The notes beneath the pieces were generated by a model, which was given only the letters and a program-made list of their open reading frames with translations, was not told the origin of the DNA and made no database searches. A DNA stretch of 64,000 nt from the NCBI GenBank assembly GCA_047291315.1, contig JBDPYZ010000001.1:217200-281199 (forward strand). Direction: 5' to 3'. Below are positions 17,428-26,592 of this stretch, piece by piece. The translations under genes were made by a program, and so were the position numbers. Source of the stretch: Arsenophonus fragariae (GTDB taxonomy: Bacteria; Pseudomonadota; Gammaproteobacteria; Enterobacterales; Enterobacteriaceae). Position 1 is the first letter of the stretch. Each line of letters starts with the position of its first letter.

Positions 17428-19299
17428 ATGATGGATAACCTACGCACGGCGGCGAATAGTCCTGTGCTAAAAATAGTATTTGTGATTATTATCTTATCCT
17501 TTGTGCTTACGGGCGTTGGTGGTTACTTGATTGGTGGTTCAAATAATCACGCTGCGAAAGTGAATGGTACAGCAATTAGTCAAGTTCAATTACAGCAAGC
17601 ATTTCAGCAAGAAAAGCGAGCATTACAAGAACGACTGGGTGATCGATTTGCTGAAATTGCGAGTAGTGAGCAAGGGATCCAGATGTTGCGTCGTCAAGCT
17701 TTAGAACGTTTAATTAGCATGACATTACTTAATCAATATTCAAACCAATTGGGTTCAACTGTTAGTGATAATCAAATTAAGGAGGATATCTACAATATGC
17801 CGATATTTCAGACAGACAGTCATTTTGATAGTGAAAAATATCGAGCTATTTTATCCCAACATAATGTTAATGCTGATGATTTTGCACAAGAAATACGGCA
17901 AAACTTGATTAACCTTCAACTTAGTAAAATGTACATGACGGATGAATTTGTCTTACCTGAAGAAGTTAAGTTCTATGCTCAGTTACTTTTACAGCAACGT
18001 GAAGTAAAAACAGCAACTTTATCGCTTGCTAACTATCAATCTAAACAGACTGTTACAGATAAAGAGTTACAAGATTACTATAATGGGCATCAGAACAGTT
18101 TTATTTCACCCGAGCAGGTACAGGTTAGTTATATTAAGTTAGATGCAGTTTCTCAATATGAAAATGTGGCAGTCAAAGATGAAGAGCTGGAAAGCTATTA
18201 TAAGCAAAATATAGCTAATTTTACTCAGCCAGCGCAAAAACATTACAGTATGATACAATTAACAACAGAAAAGGAAGCAGATTCCGTTGTTAAAGCCTTG
18301 GCTGATGGGTCTGATTTTAAGCAATTAGTTGCCGAAAAATCTACCGATAAATTTAGTGCAGCAAATCATGGGGATCTTGGTTGGATGGAGGCCACTTCAA
18401 CGCCAAGTGAAATTATTGCTGCTAATCTAACTAAAAAAGGGCAGATTTCTGGCGTAATAAAATTAGCTACCAATTATATTATATTTCGCCTTGATGATAT
18501 TAAACCTAAAGTAGTAAAACCTTTTCAGTCAGTAAAAACTGAGATTGCCAATACACTAAAAAATGAAAAAGCGATTAATGCATTTTATTCACTACAACAA
18601 ACTGCAAGTCGTGCGGCAATGGATGATAACGAATCTTTAACAGCTGTAGAAAAGGTTACTGGTATTAAATCGATAAAAACAGGTTGGTTTAGTCGTAATA
18701 ATCTTCCTGAAAAAATGAGATTTGATAAGGTGGCTGATACTATTTTTAACGGTAACTTATTAGATAAAAATGGGTCAACAGGTATTAACTCAGATGTTAT
18801 TAATGTCGATGGTGATCGTGCGTTTGTTATTCGAGTTGAAAAATATAAACCAGAGGTAACACAACCATTTGATGAGGTGAAAAAAACAGTAGCTGAATTA
18901 GTGAAGCTTAATAAGGCCAAAAAAGAGATGGAGGCAGAGGGTGATAAACTGCTTACTTCTTTAAAACAGGGGACAGGTGAAGCTGCGTTAGCGAAACTGG
19001 GTATTAACTTTAGTGATGCTAAGATTATTGAGCGTTTTGGTCAAAATGATTCATTGTCCGAACAAATTTTTCAAATGCTAGTTCCTAAAGAAAATGCACC
19101 GACTTATCTCAGTACCAAAGATGCTAAAGATAATTTAGTTATTATTCAATTGGTCAAAGTTACTCAAGGGAAACCGACAGCAGATGAATTGAAAGATTTT
19201 TCACAACGTTATAAAATGATACTTGGCAATGTGATGATGGAATCACTGATGTTGAATTTACGTGATAATGCTAAAGTCGATTTAGGTCGAATCGAGTAA
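17428..19299 (+). CDS. ppiD: PpiD, periplasmic folding chaperone (SurA-like)
   Basis: Inner-membrane-anchored periplasmic chaperone near the SecYEG exit, with a parvulin-like domain of little or no isomerase activity. Start set at ATG 17428 (MMDNLRTAANSPVL), giving 623 aa as in E. coli, with CGGAGAG at 17411-17417; the longer frame from 17386 adds unconserved residues. One transmembrane helix (about 16-36, KIVFVIIILSFVLTGVGGYL), then SurA-N-like helices, parvulin region (about 265-360, with GDLGWM) and C-terminal helices. Intact. Confidence 0.95.
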   Translation: MMDNLRTAANSPVLKIVFVIIILSFVLTGVGGYLIGGSNNHAAKVNGTAISQVQLQQAFQQEKRALQERLGDRFAEIASSEQGIQMLRRQALERLISMTLLNQYSNQLGSTVSDNQIKEDIYNMPIFQTDSHFDSEKYRAILSQHNVNADDFAQEIRQNLINLQLSKMYMTDEFVLPEEVKFYAQLLLQQREVKTATLSLANYQSKQTVTDKELQDYYNGHQNSFISPEQVQVSYIKLDAVSQYENVAVKDEELESYYKQNIANFTQPAQKHYSMIQLTTEKEADSVVKALADGSDFKQLVAEKSTDKFSAANHGDLGWMEATSTPSEIIAANLTKKGQISGVIKLATNYIIFRLDDIKPKVVKPFQSVKTEIANTLKNEKAINAFYSLQQTASRAAMDDNESLTAVEKVTGIKSIKTGWFSRNNLPEKMRFDKVADTIFNGNLLDKNGSTGINSDVINVDGDRAFVIRVEKYKPEVTQPFDEVKKTVAELVKLNKAKKEMEAEGDKLLTSLKQGTGEAALAKLGINFSDAKIIERFGQNDSLSEQIFQMLVPKENAPTYLSTKDAKDNLVIIQLVKVTQGKPTADELKDFSQRYKMILGNVMMESLMLNLRDNAKVDLGRIE

Positions 19300-19345
19300 T
19301 TTGCGATCGACTTCCACATAATTATATACAATTACACAAAGTTAG

Positions 19346-19370
19346 AGGCTGTGCTTGCGCAGCCTTTTGC
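19346..19370 (+). terminator. Rho-independent terminator after ppiD
   Basis: Stem AGGCTGTGC / GCGCAGCCT (19346-19365) followed by TTTTG. Strong GC stem for this genome, short T-run. Confidence 0.65.
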
Positions 19371-19565
19371 TATTTTATTATTTTATTGTCGTAATGTTTT
19401 TTTATTCTTGTATCTTACTCCATTACTTAACAAGTCTATTTTTTCATAGAAAAATTATCACAGAATTGCTTAGCAAAAGGCCATAAAGTGTATACATCAG
19501 GGAAGTATAATGTCTATTTCGGTAAATAAAAACTAATTTTTACTAATTAACAAGAAGATTATAAC

Positions 19566-19933
19566 ATGTTTCTAATGATAAAAAAGAAACTAATGTATAT
19601 AACGAGGATCTTGATTTTTGCTATAGGATTTTCTCATATAGCATTTCCCCAATCTGATCAGCTAAAAGTAGCTAATGCTCAGTTACAAATTGCAATGAAA
19701 TCAGTTATAAATAAAATGGCCAAGCGACAGGTGATGGATGATAAAGTTAACATCAATACTGTATTTGAAGAGGAGTTGGCGGAAAAATTAAATGGGTTGG
19801 GTTGAAAAAAGTGTAGTTAATCGTGCTACGTTGTGAAAAATTTGGTGGATTTAAGTTAATTGAACATCTTCAGGATGTGCCAGGTATTGTTTTGGGTTTT
19901 ATTGAAAAGAATCGTGAGAAATTAACCTATTGA
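19566..19933 (+). pseudogene. ybaV: YbaV/ComEA-like helix-hairpin-helix protein remnant
   Basis: Remnant of the small exported ComEA-like DNA-binding protein that follows ppiD in enterobacteria. The N-terminal frame (MFLMIKKKLMYITRIL, signal-peptide-like) runs to KVNINTVFEEELAEKLNGLG and stops at 19803. The rest of the helix-hairpin-helix lies in another frame with one further in-frame stop (GLKKV*LIVLRCEKFGGFK, then LQDVPGIVLGFIEKNR), ending at TGA 19931-19933. Two lesions, frameshift plus TAG. Confidence 0.82.
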
Positions 19934-19942
19934 TAGGTAATA

Positions 19943-19980
19943 GGAACTGAGAGGGTGTTATCAGTCTCAGTTCCTTATTC
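19943..19980 (+). terminator. Terminator-like hairpin after ybaV relic
   Basis: Perfect 10-bp stem GGAACTGAGA (19943-19952) / TCTCAGTTCC (19965-19974) with a 12-nt loop and the tail TTATTC. Confidence 0.6.
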
Positions 19981-20132
19981 GTTACACCAGTATACTCTAG
20001 AGGTGTAAAATACACTTAAGCCAAAAATATTAGATGTAATTTATTATATCTTGTATTGATTAACGTAGTGATATTTATTGTAAGTTAGATTATGGGACTA
20101 TTTGAATATCGTTAAATCGTGTCTATTTAAAA

Positions 20133-20834
20133 TTATTTAAGGAGCATTTTTTGTTTTAAAAAGGACATAATTGCTTGTCGATGATTAAGATAATATTTTA
20201 TATCCTTCTGTACGCAAATGGCAGGCAGCACATTGTTGGGAGCCATCACCAATAATACCATTTTAATAAGTAAGGTTTTTATTTTGTCCGAATTTTAATG
20301 AATGGTAATAATCGGCTAGTGCCCAAGTCTCGGCTTTATTTAGCCACATAAGTGGGGTTTTAAAGCGAATTGGTTTGGCTATACCTAGGCAAATAGCTTG
20401 ATTGAGAGCTTTAACGAACGCATCTCTACAATCAGGGTATACCAAAAAATCTGTTTCACAAACACCCGTTATAACCACCTCAGCTTGAACTAGGTAAGCA
20501 TAAATAGAGGCAAATGTGAGAAATAGAATATTACATCTTAGAACGAAAGTGTTGGGTCATTCACTTTCAATACTTTTTTCATATGAAGGTATTGGAATGT
20601 TATTACGAGTTAGACTACTGATAGCAAGTTTATTTAATAATCCGACATCCAGTATTTTATGTACTTTGATGTTAAAATGCTGGCATATCTTTTGAGCAGC
20701 AACAATTTTAGCACTATAATGTCGAGAATAATTGAAAGTGATACAATGACTTCGTTATATTGTTTTATTGCTTGTATAAGACAAGCGGTGAAATCTTGTC
20801 CGCCACTAAATACAATAACTGCTCGTTTTTTCAT
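20133..20834 (-). pseudogene. queC: QueC (7-cyano-7-deazaguanine synthase) remnant
   Basis: Remnant of QueC, which makes preQ0 in queuosine tRNA-modification synthesis. The start at ATG 20834 gives MKKRAVIVFSGGQDFTACL, the PP-loop ATPase motif SGGQDST with S changed to F. Pieces in other frames follow: SSLTRNNIPIPSYE, ILFLTFASIYAYLVQAE, then VITGVCETDFLVYPDCRDAF and PLMWLNKAETWALADYYH. The zinc-binding tail survives as CAACHLRTEG in yet another frame, ending near 20133. Several frameshifts and at least one stop, so inactive. The Gly of DFSGYPDC is Val here. Confidence 0.9.
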
Positions 20835-21190
20835 GCTTAATGCTATCCATCGATAAAGTACAAGTAAAAAATTTTGCTTTTGCAGGTGATACGTTATGTT
20901 ACAGAGTTTAATCAGTTTAGATAGCCTTGATTGGGAAGATATATTCATTGGATTATATTATTTGTTTAAATTATAAATTATAAATTATTTTATTTTTACT
21001 TTTTATGCTAAAAATTTTTTCCATCACCATAACGATTGACAAATTAGTATTATATTTAGCTTAAGGTAATTATTTCGTTGTAAATAAGTCCAACTTCAAT
21101 TTTTTTTACTATTATTTTTGTATTGTTAAATTACTTATATGTTTAATATTATCTATTTGAATAAGAAAACAACACTTGATTTCTGTATTC
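20835..21190. other. Spacer between queC relic and ffs
   Basis: About 355 bp of AT-rich DNA where E. coli has ybaE, cof, mdlAB, glnK, amtB, tesB and ybaY; all are gone. The only item of note is a 26-codon plus-strand frame, ATG 20896 to TAA 20976 (MLQSLISLDSLDWEDIFIGL...), preceded by AGGTG at 20884-20888. No homology recognised. Confidence 0.5.
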
Positions 21191-21219
21191 TTGCTATTTG
21201 AATATTAATAGCGCATAAT
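21191..21219 (+). promoter_or_regulatory. Probable promoter of ffs
   Basis: TTGCTA (21191-21196), 17-bp spacer, CATAAT (21214-21219). Start near 21226 would leave a short 5' leader to be trimmed, as in E. coli 4.5S RNA. Confidence 0.5.
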
Positions 21220-21252
21220 TGGTACCTCTATTGTTCATTAAAGCCATTCAAT

Positions 21253-21363
21253 GGGGTCCTGTTGGTTCTCCCGCAATGCTAACTTGTTAACTTGGTCAGG
21301 TCTGGAAAGAAGCAGCCATAGCAAGGGGTGTATGTGCTGGGATGTCGCTGGCAGGACTCCGCC
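21253..21363 (+). ncRNA. ffs: 4.5S RNA of the signal recognition particle
   Basis: About 111-nt hairpin RNA that binds Ffh and FtsY for co-translational membrane targeting. The ends pair (GGGGTCCTG with CAGGACTCC). The universally conserved SRP core is present: CAGGTCTGGAAAGAAGCAGCC-type symmetric loop and GGAA tetraloop at about 21297-21317. The 5' part GTTGGTTCTCCCGCAA is the E. coli 4.5S sequence. Position between queC and hha agrees with E. coli order after gene loss. Ends are judged from pairing and may be off by one to three bases. Confidence 0.95.
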
Positions 21364-21821
21364 TGTTTAACACCTCTAAGAGATTTATACTTTTTGCAAA
21401 TAAAATTAATCTAGTTAACAAAAATTGTTTTTATGTTGAAAGTAGCTAAATTAATTCCAGTATGGTTAATTTTTTATATAGAGAAAAAATTTCTATTAAT
21501 TTGATGAACTTTCATTTTAATCAAAATGCCAGTTTTTGGTTTAGTTTTTATAGAAAACTAAAATTATGAATTTTAAATAATGATGCAATTGAATTGTTAA
21601 TTAAAAAATAAATAGTATTATCTTGATTATTTTTTGAATAGTTATTGGTTAAATATGGTTGTCATTAATAAAAAGAGAGTAATGGTTGAGAGAGGATAAT
21701 TATAGGGTTATTTTTTGATTAAGCGAAAGTATAAATATGGTTCATTGTTTGATCTAATAATGTAAGCAACGCCACGATATAATTACGTGCTATGAATGAA
21801 TATTTTAAGTTACATAGTTAC
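21364..21821. other. AT-rich spacer, no gene seen
   Basis: About 460 bp between ffs and the hha terminator. E. coli carries ybaZ, ybaA, ylaB, ylaC and maa here. I could not recognise a remnant on either strand; the sequence is very AT-rich and full of stops. Confidence 0.5.
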
Positions 21822-21852
21822 TAATAAAAGCCGATAAAGGCTATCGGCTAAA
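21822..21852 (-). terminator. Terminator of tomB-hha (minus strand)
   Basis: Perfect 8-bp inverted repeat AGCCGATA (21829-21836) / TATCGGCT (21842-21849); read on the minus strand it is followed by TTTTATT. It lies 40 bp after the hha stop. Confidence 0.75.
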
Positions 21853-21889
21853 ATTATAATCATATCCTATCTGATAAAGGAAAGTCTTA

Positions 21890-22093
21890 TTAGCGAACAT
21901 ATTTCCAAACTGACGAAGGAATTTTGTCATAAAGTTTATTCATTGTTAGCTCTGCTAACCTATGGTCTGCGGCAGAATAAAATAACTCAAGTTCGTCTTC
22001 AGATAATTCATATTTGTTTTTTTCGATTACGCGCTCCAATGTTTCGATAGTCGTACATTTTCTTAAGCGCATCAGATAGTCAATTTTAGTCAT
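21890..22093 (-). CDS. hha: Hha/YmoA family haemolysin-expression modulator
   Basis: Small partner of H-NS that mimics its oligomerisation domain and tunes silencing of virulence and horizontally acquired genes; toxin-like half of the Hha-TomB pair. 67 aa, nearly identical in its core to E. coli Hha: TLERVIEKNKYELSEDELEL, then FYSAADHRLAELTMNKLYDK and the C-terminus IPSSVWKYVR. Start MTKIDYLMRLRKC lacks the first four residues of the E. coli form. Follows tomB by 56 bp on the same strand, with a terminator downstream. Confidence 0.96.
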   Translation of the reverse strand: MTKIDYLMRLRKCTTIETLERVIEKNKYELSEDELELFYSAADHRLAELTMNKLYDKIPSSVWKYVR

Positions 22094-22149
22094 AATTTCC
22101 TTTCTTTAAATTATAAGTGTTTAAAATATGAATGTTATTGGCTGTTGCG

Positions 22150-22518
22150 TCAAGTGTTACTTAATGAATATTTTATATCATTTGTTAATATTTCAGCCAA
22201 ATGCTCATTCATTTTTTGCCAATCAGAAATATCTGTTAGGCTCATTACAGGTCTACCAAATAGGTTATAAGTTTCATCCAAATATTCGTCAATAAAAATA
22301 AAAAGGTATACGTTATTCGGATATTTTAATTTAAATTGACCAATAAAATCTGTGATATGATCAATTAATACATTAAATTTAACGTTTTGGTCAGAACCTA
22401 GATCATTTTTCCAATAGGTTTTTGTCCTATGTAAAGTTAACATCGCTTCACGATGTAGAGCATCACATAAATACTTTAGCACTAAGATGTCATAACTCCT
22501 TGGTGAGTACTCATCCAT
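22150..22518 (-). CDS. tomB: TomB, biofilm regulator / Hha antidote
   Basis: Partner of Hha, reported in E. coli to counter Hha toxicity by oxygen-dependent oxidation of a Hha cysteine. Start chosen is ATG 22518 (MDEYSPRSYDILVLKYLCDA), because the perfect Shine-Dalgarno GGAGGTG sits just upstream and inside a longer frame from 22530; this gives 122 aa. The acidic motif FIDEYLDETYNLFG (about residues 78-91) matches the family. The C-terminal third is less conserved. Confidence 0.92.
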   Translation of the reverse strand: MDEYSPRSYDILVLKYLCDALHREAMLTLHRTKTYWKNDLGSDQNVKFNVLIDHITDFIGQFKLKYPNNVYLFIFIDEYLDETYNLFGRPVMSLTDISDWQKMNEHLAEILTNDIKYSLSNT

Positions 22519-22903
22519 AATCACCTCCATTCAAACCACAGATTACGGATTATTACTCATTTTTATTGCATAATACCGCTAAAGATGAAGAAATTACCAT
22601 TGAATTAATATATTGTTTTATTTTTTGTAAAATTAATAATACTATTAATTATGATTGTTACCAAAATAATAAATTGTCGTCGATAAACAATCATAAAATG
22701 TAGATAATTTATAAAATTTATACTTATGTGAACATAGCAAAAGTAAAGTAAACAACCTACCGGATATTAATATAGCACTATTATCGCATAAGTCACTATC
22801 TCTGTATAAAGTTTTTTGTTATATGATGTTAATCAAGGAACTAATCAAAATAAAAATATCAAAGATATACAAAAAGTTACAGTATTACTGTGTTATTTTA
22901 TTG
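22519..22903. other. AT-rich spacer, no gene seen
   Basis: About 385 bp between the tomB start and the acrB 3' end. It should contain the tomB-hha promoter on the minus strand. No coding remnant recognised. Confidence 0.5.
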
Positions 22904-25900
22904 TTATTTATTTTTTAAAAATCTAGCTAAGCTAATATTTATTTGTGAAATGTTTACGTATAACGACAAAAATACTGGAACGAAATAGATTGTTAATGTG
23001 GTTGCTGCGATCATTCCTCCAAGCACCACTGTACCAACAGAGTTTTGCGTACCTGAATCTGCACCGTTACTAATAACCAGTGGTAAAACGCCAAGCATGA
23101 ATGCTAATGATGTTTAAAATAGGTCGTAAACACATCCTGACAGTATCTAACTTCGCTTCAATCAACCCTTTTCCTTCTTTTCCATTAAGTCTTTAGCCAA
23201 AATCAACAATTAAAATGGCGATTTGGCAGATAGACCAATAGTTGTTAATAAGTCTACCTTAAAGTAAACTTCATTTTCTAATCCTCGAATTGGAGTGAAA
23301 AGTAATGCCCCAATAATCCCTAATGGTACAACTAACATAACAGAAAAAGGGATTGACCAACTTTCATATAAAGCGGGTGCTTGATTGCCAGAAAGGCGCT
23401 CTTGGTAAGACATACCTGTCCATTCATAACCAATCCCCTCAGGTAATTTTTCACTGAGTTGTTCCATTAATAGGATGGCATCAGCGGTACTTTTCCTTGG
23501 AGCCGCAGAATCTTGGATTTCCATTGTAGTAAACCATTATAGCGTTCCAATTGTGGTGAACCATATAGCCATGGATCTTTGCTATGCTCAATCAATGCAG
23601 AGAAAGGTACAATTTTTCCTTGATTATTGCGGACATAAAGTTTTTCAATATCAGCGGGCAACATCCGGAATGGGACATTGGCTTGTACGTAAACTTTTTT
23701 AATGCATTCACGATCAATAAAGTCATTTACATAGGTGCCGCCAAATATGGTAGCTAAGGTTGCATTAATGTCATTGATAGATACACTTAATGCTTCAGCT
23801 TTTTGTTGATCGAGATAAAAACGATATTGAGAGGTATCATCTTGTCCGTTAGGACGAACATTTTTCAATATATCCGGATGCTGGGCGATAAGTCCAAGTA
23901 GTTGATTACGAGCAGCCATTAATTTCTCATTGCCTAAATTACCTTGATCAACAAGTTCATAATCAAAACCACTGTGCTGTACCTAGCTCGGACATGACAG
24001 GAATATTGAAAGAGAAGATGATAGCTTCTTGTATTTTTGAAAATGCAAGATTGGCACGATTAATAATTTGAGAAACATGGCTTTCATTGCTATGGCGTTC
24101 TTTCCAATCTTGTAATACGACGAAAGCAAGACCCATGTTTTGTCCTTTTCCAGCGAAGTCAAAGTCGCTTACCGTGAAGACAGATTTAACATTTGCTTTT
24201 TCTTTGGTTCGATAATATTCCTCAATATCACTAAGTACAGTTACAGTTTGTTCTTGGGTTGAACCTGGTGGTAGCTGAACCATCGTCAATAGTACTTGAT
24301 CTTTCTTCGGAAGAAACGAAGAGGGTAATTTTAGGAAGAGAAATGCCATACCCGCAACTAATATAACATAAATCACTAGGTAACGGCCTGTGCCTCCTAA
24401 GCATAAGGCCAATACTATTAGTATAGTGATGCGTGCTTTTTTCAAATGTATATGGTAGGAATAGGTTTTAATATTGTGGCATAAAGAGTAGGGGTTAAAA
24501 TCATAGAAACCAGAACGGAGATCACCATTGAGGCGATAATCGTAACTGAGAATTGACGATAGATTGTGCCCGTTGAAGCACCCAAAAAACCATTGGTATA
24601 AATACCGAAAGATAATACTAAGGCTATACTAACAAGTGCGCCTTGGCTCTGCCCCATCGACTTTTGAGTGGCTTCTTTAGGTAATAATCCTTTCTTGCAT
24701 AACATGTTCGACGTTTTTTACTACGACAATCGTATCATCTACTAGTCCGATAGCGAGTACTATAGCGAACATTGTAAGCGTATTAATTGAATATCCCATT
24801 GCAGATAAAATGGCAAATGTACCAAGCAAAACAACAGGAACCGCAATGTTCGGTATCAAGGTCGCGCGGAGGTTTTTCAGAAATAAGTACATAACAACGA
24901 CGACTAGCATGATGGCTTCGATCAGCGTTTTCACTACTTCTTTAATTGAGATTTTTACAAACGGTGTGGTGTCGTAAGGGTAAACAATCTCTAATCCATT
25001 AGGGGGGGAAAAGGTTCCATTTCAGCTAACGCAGTACGTACTGCTTTGGTGGTATCTAAGGCATTCGCATTGGTAGCCAATTTTATACCAATACCGGCTG
25101 ACGCAGTACTATTATATTTTTCTTGAATGCTATAATTTTCCGCACCTAACTCAATCACTGCCACGTCTTTTACGCGAACCTGATGACCCGTAACAGGATA
25201 TTGGCAAACTGTTCGGCATTATTTAGCCGCGTTTGAGCAATAATTGAAATATTCTGTCGTTGGTATGGTATCGGTGGTGCTCCACCTAGTTGGCCAGCAG
25301 CAACTTGGTTGTTTTGAATTTTTATTGCATTGATTACATCCTGAGTGGTCATGTTGTATTTAACAAGTTTATCTGGATTTAACCAGATCCGCATAGTGTA
25401 CTGGGTACCAAATAATTGAGTTTCACCTACTCCTTTTACTCGACTAATAGGATCTTTAATGTGGTAGTTAACATAATCAGCGATATCCTCTTGATTCATA
25501 GAGCTATCTTTGGAAATAAAAGCGAAGACCATCAAGAAAGAACCCGTTGATTTATTCATATGGATACCTTGTTACTGCACATTTTGGGGTAGTAATGGCA
25601 TTGTCAATTGTAGCTTGTTTTGTACCTGTACTTGTGCAATCAATATTGGGATCTGGCCCAGATTCAAAGGTAAGCGTTAAAGACATGTTACTCATTGCAT
25701 CACTAGTTGAAGACATATAAACCAGATTATCGATTCCATTCATGCTCTGTTCAATAACCTGAGTAACGGTATTTTGTACTGTTGTGGCGTCCGCTTCAGG
25801 GTAGGTTGCTATAATCGAATAGACGGTGGTGCAATAGTTGGATATTGTGCAACCGGTAATTTGATAATTGCCAATAGACCAGCAGGTATGGTAATAATGG

Positions 25901-25945
25901 TTATTACCACGCAAATATTGGTCGTTCTATAAAAAACTGAGGCAT
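22904..25945 (-). pseudogene. acrB: AcrB multidrug efflux RND pump, heavily fragmented
   Basis: Inner-membrane RND transporter of the AcrAB-TolC drug efflux pump. Start codon and N-terminus survive (ATG 25945, MPQFFIERPIFAW) but the gene is broken into at least seven pieces in different frames: 25552-25914 (ATYPEADATTVQNTVTQV), 25170-25559, 24677-24934 (VVLLGTFAILSAMGYSINTL, including the LVDDTIVVVKNVE proton-relay region), 24442-24705, 23963-24445, 23467-23919 and 22904-23098 (the C-terminal VGTVVLGGMIAATTLTIYFV). The span is nearly full length, so decay is by small lesions and not by deletion. Confidence 0.95.
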
Positions 25946-25985
25946 TAATTATCGACTCCTTAATTTAAGATTTTTTGGAGAAAAA

Positions 25986-26592
25986 TTATTTTTCTGTTAT
26001 ATTTGTATTTAAAGGTGTCTCTTTAGCTATTATTTTCATGTTTGGCTTGATTTTTGTAGCCCAATGACAATGACACGTTCTCCGGCCTGCAGCCCTTTAG
26101 TTATTAATCATTGATTAGCAATTCTTGCGTAGTAATTACTGTATGGACTTCAACTTCATCATTGGCATTCACAATCATTACCTTAGCTTCACCACAAGGC
26201 GTCCGATTTACACATTGTTGTGGCACTAAGATTGCATTTTTCCACGCCTTCTTCTAAAACAGCACGAACAAACATACCAGGAAGTGGTTTTTTCTAGATT
26301 AGGGAAAATAGTTCGCATCGTGATAGAGCCGGTACTTTCATTAACGATTACATCCGAAAATTGAATAACGCCTTTTTGTGCATGAACATCACCGTGATTC
26401 ATTTTTAAGCTAACAGGTGCTTGCTGTGATTCTTTAGATAAATTGCCGCTAGCAATCTCATTTTTAAACGCAGATAATCGTCACTGGATTGTGTAATGTC
26501 AACATAAATAGGGTCTAATTGTTGAATGGTTGTGAGCGCATAGCTTGGTCGCTCGAGACCAGCGTGCCTTGTGTGACGTTGGATAATAGCAT
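25986..26592 (-). pseudogene. acrA: AcrA membrane fusion protein remnant, N-terminus deleted
   Basis: C-terminal half of the periplasmic adaptor of AcrAB-TolC. Recognisable pieces on the minus strand: SNVTQGTLVSSDQA (about 26545-26590), TTIQQLDPIYVDITQSSDDY (26465-26525), IQFSDVIVNESTGSITMRTI (about 26300-26360), and GLQAGERVIVIGLQ near 26080, ending at TAA 25986-25988. Several frameshifts separate them. Everything N-terminal of the barrel region is missing; the homology stops at about 26592, where mscK sequence begins on the other strand. Confidence 0.9.
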
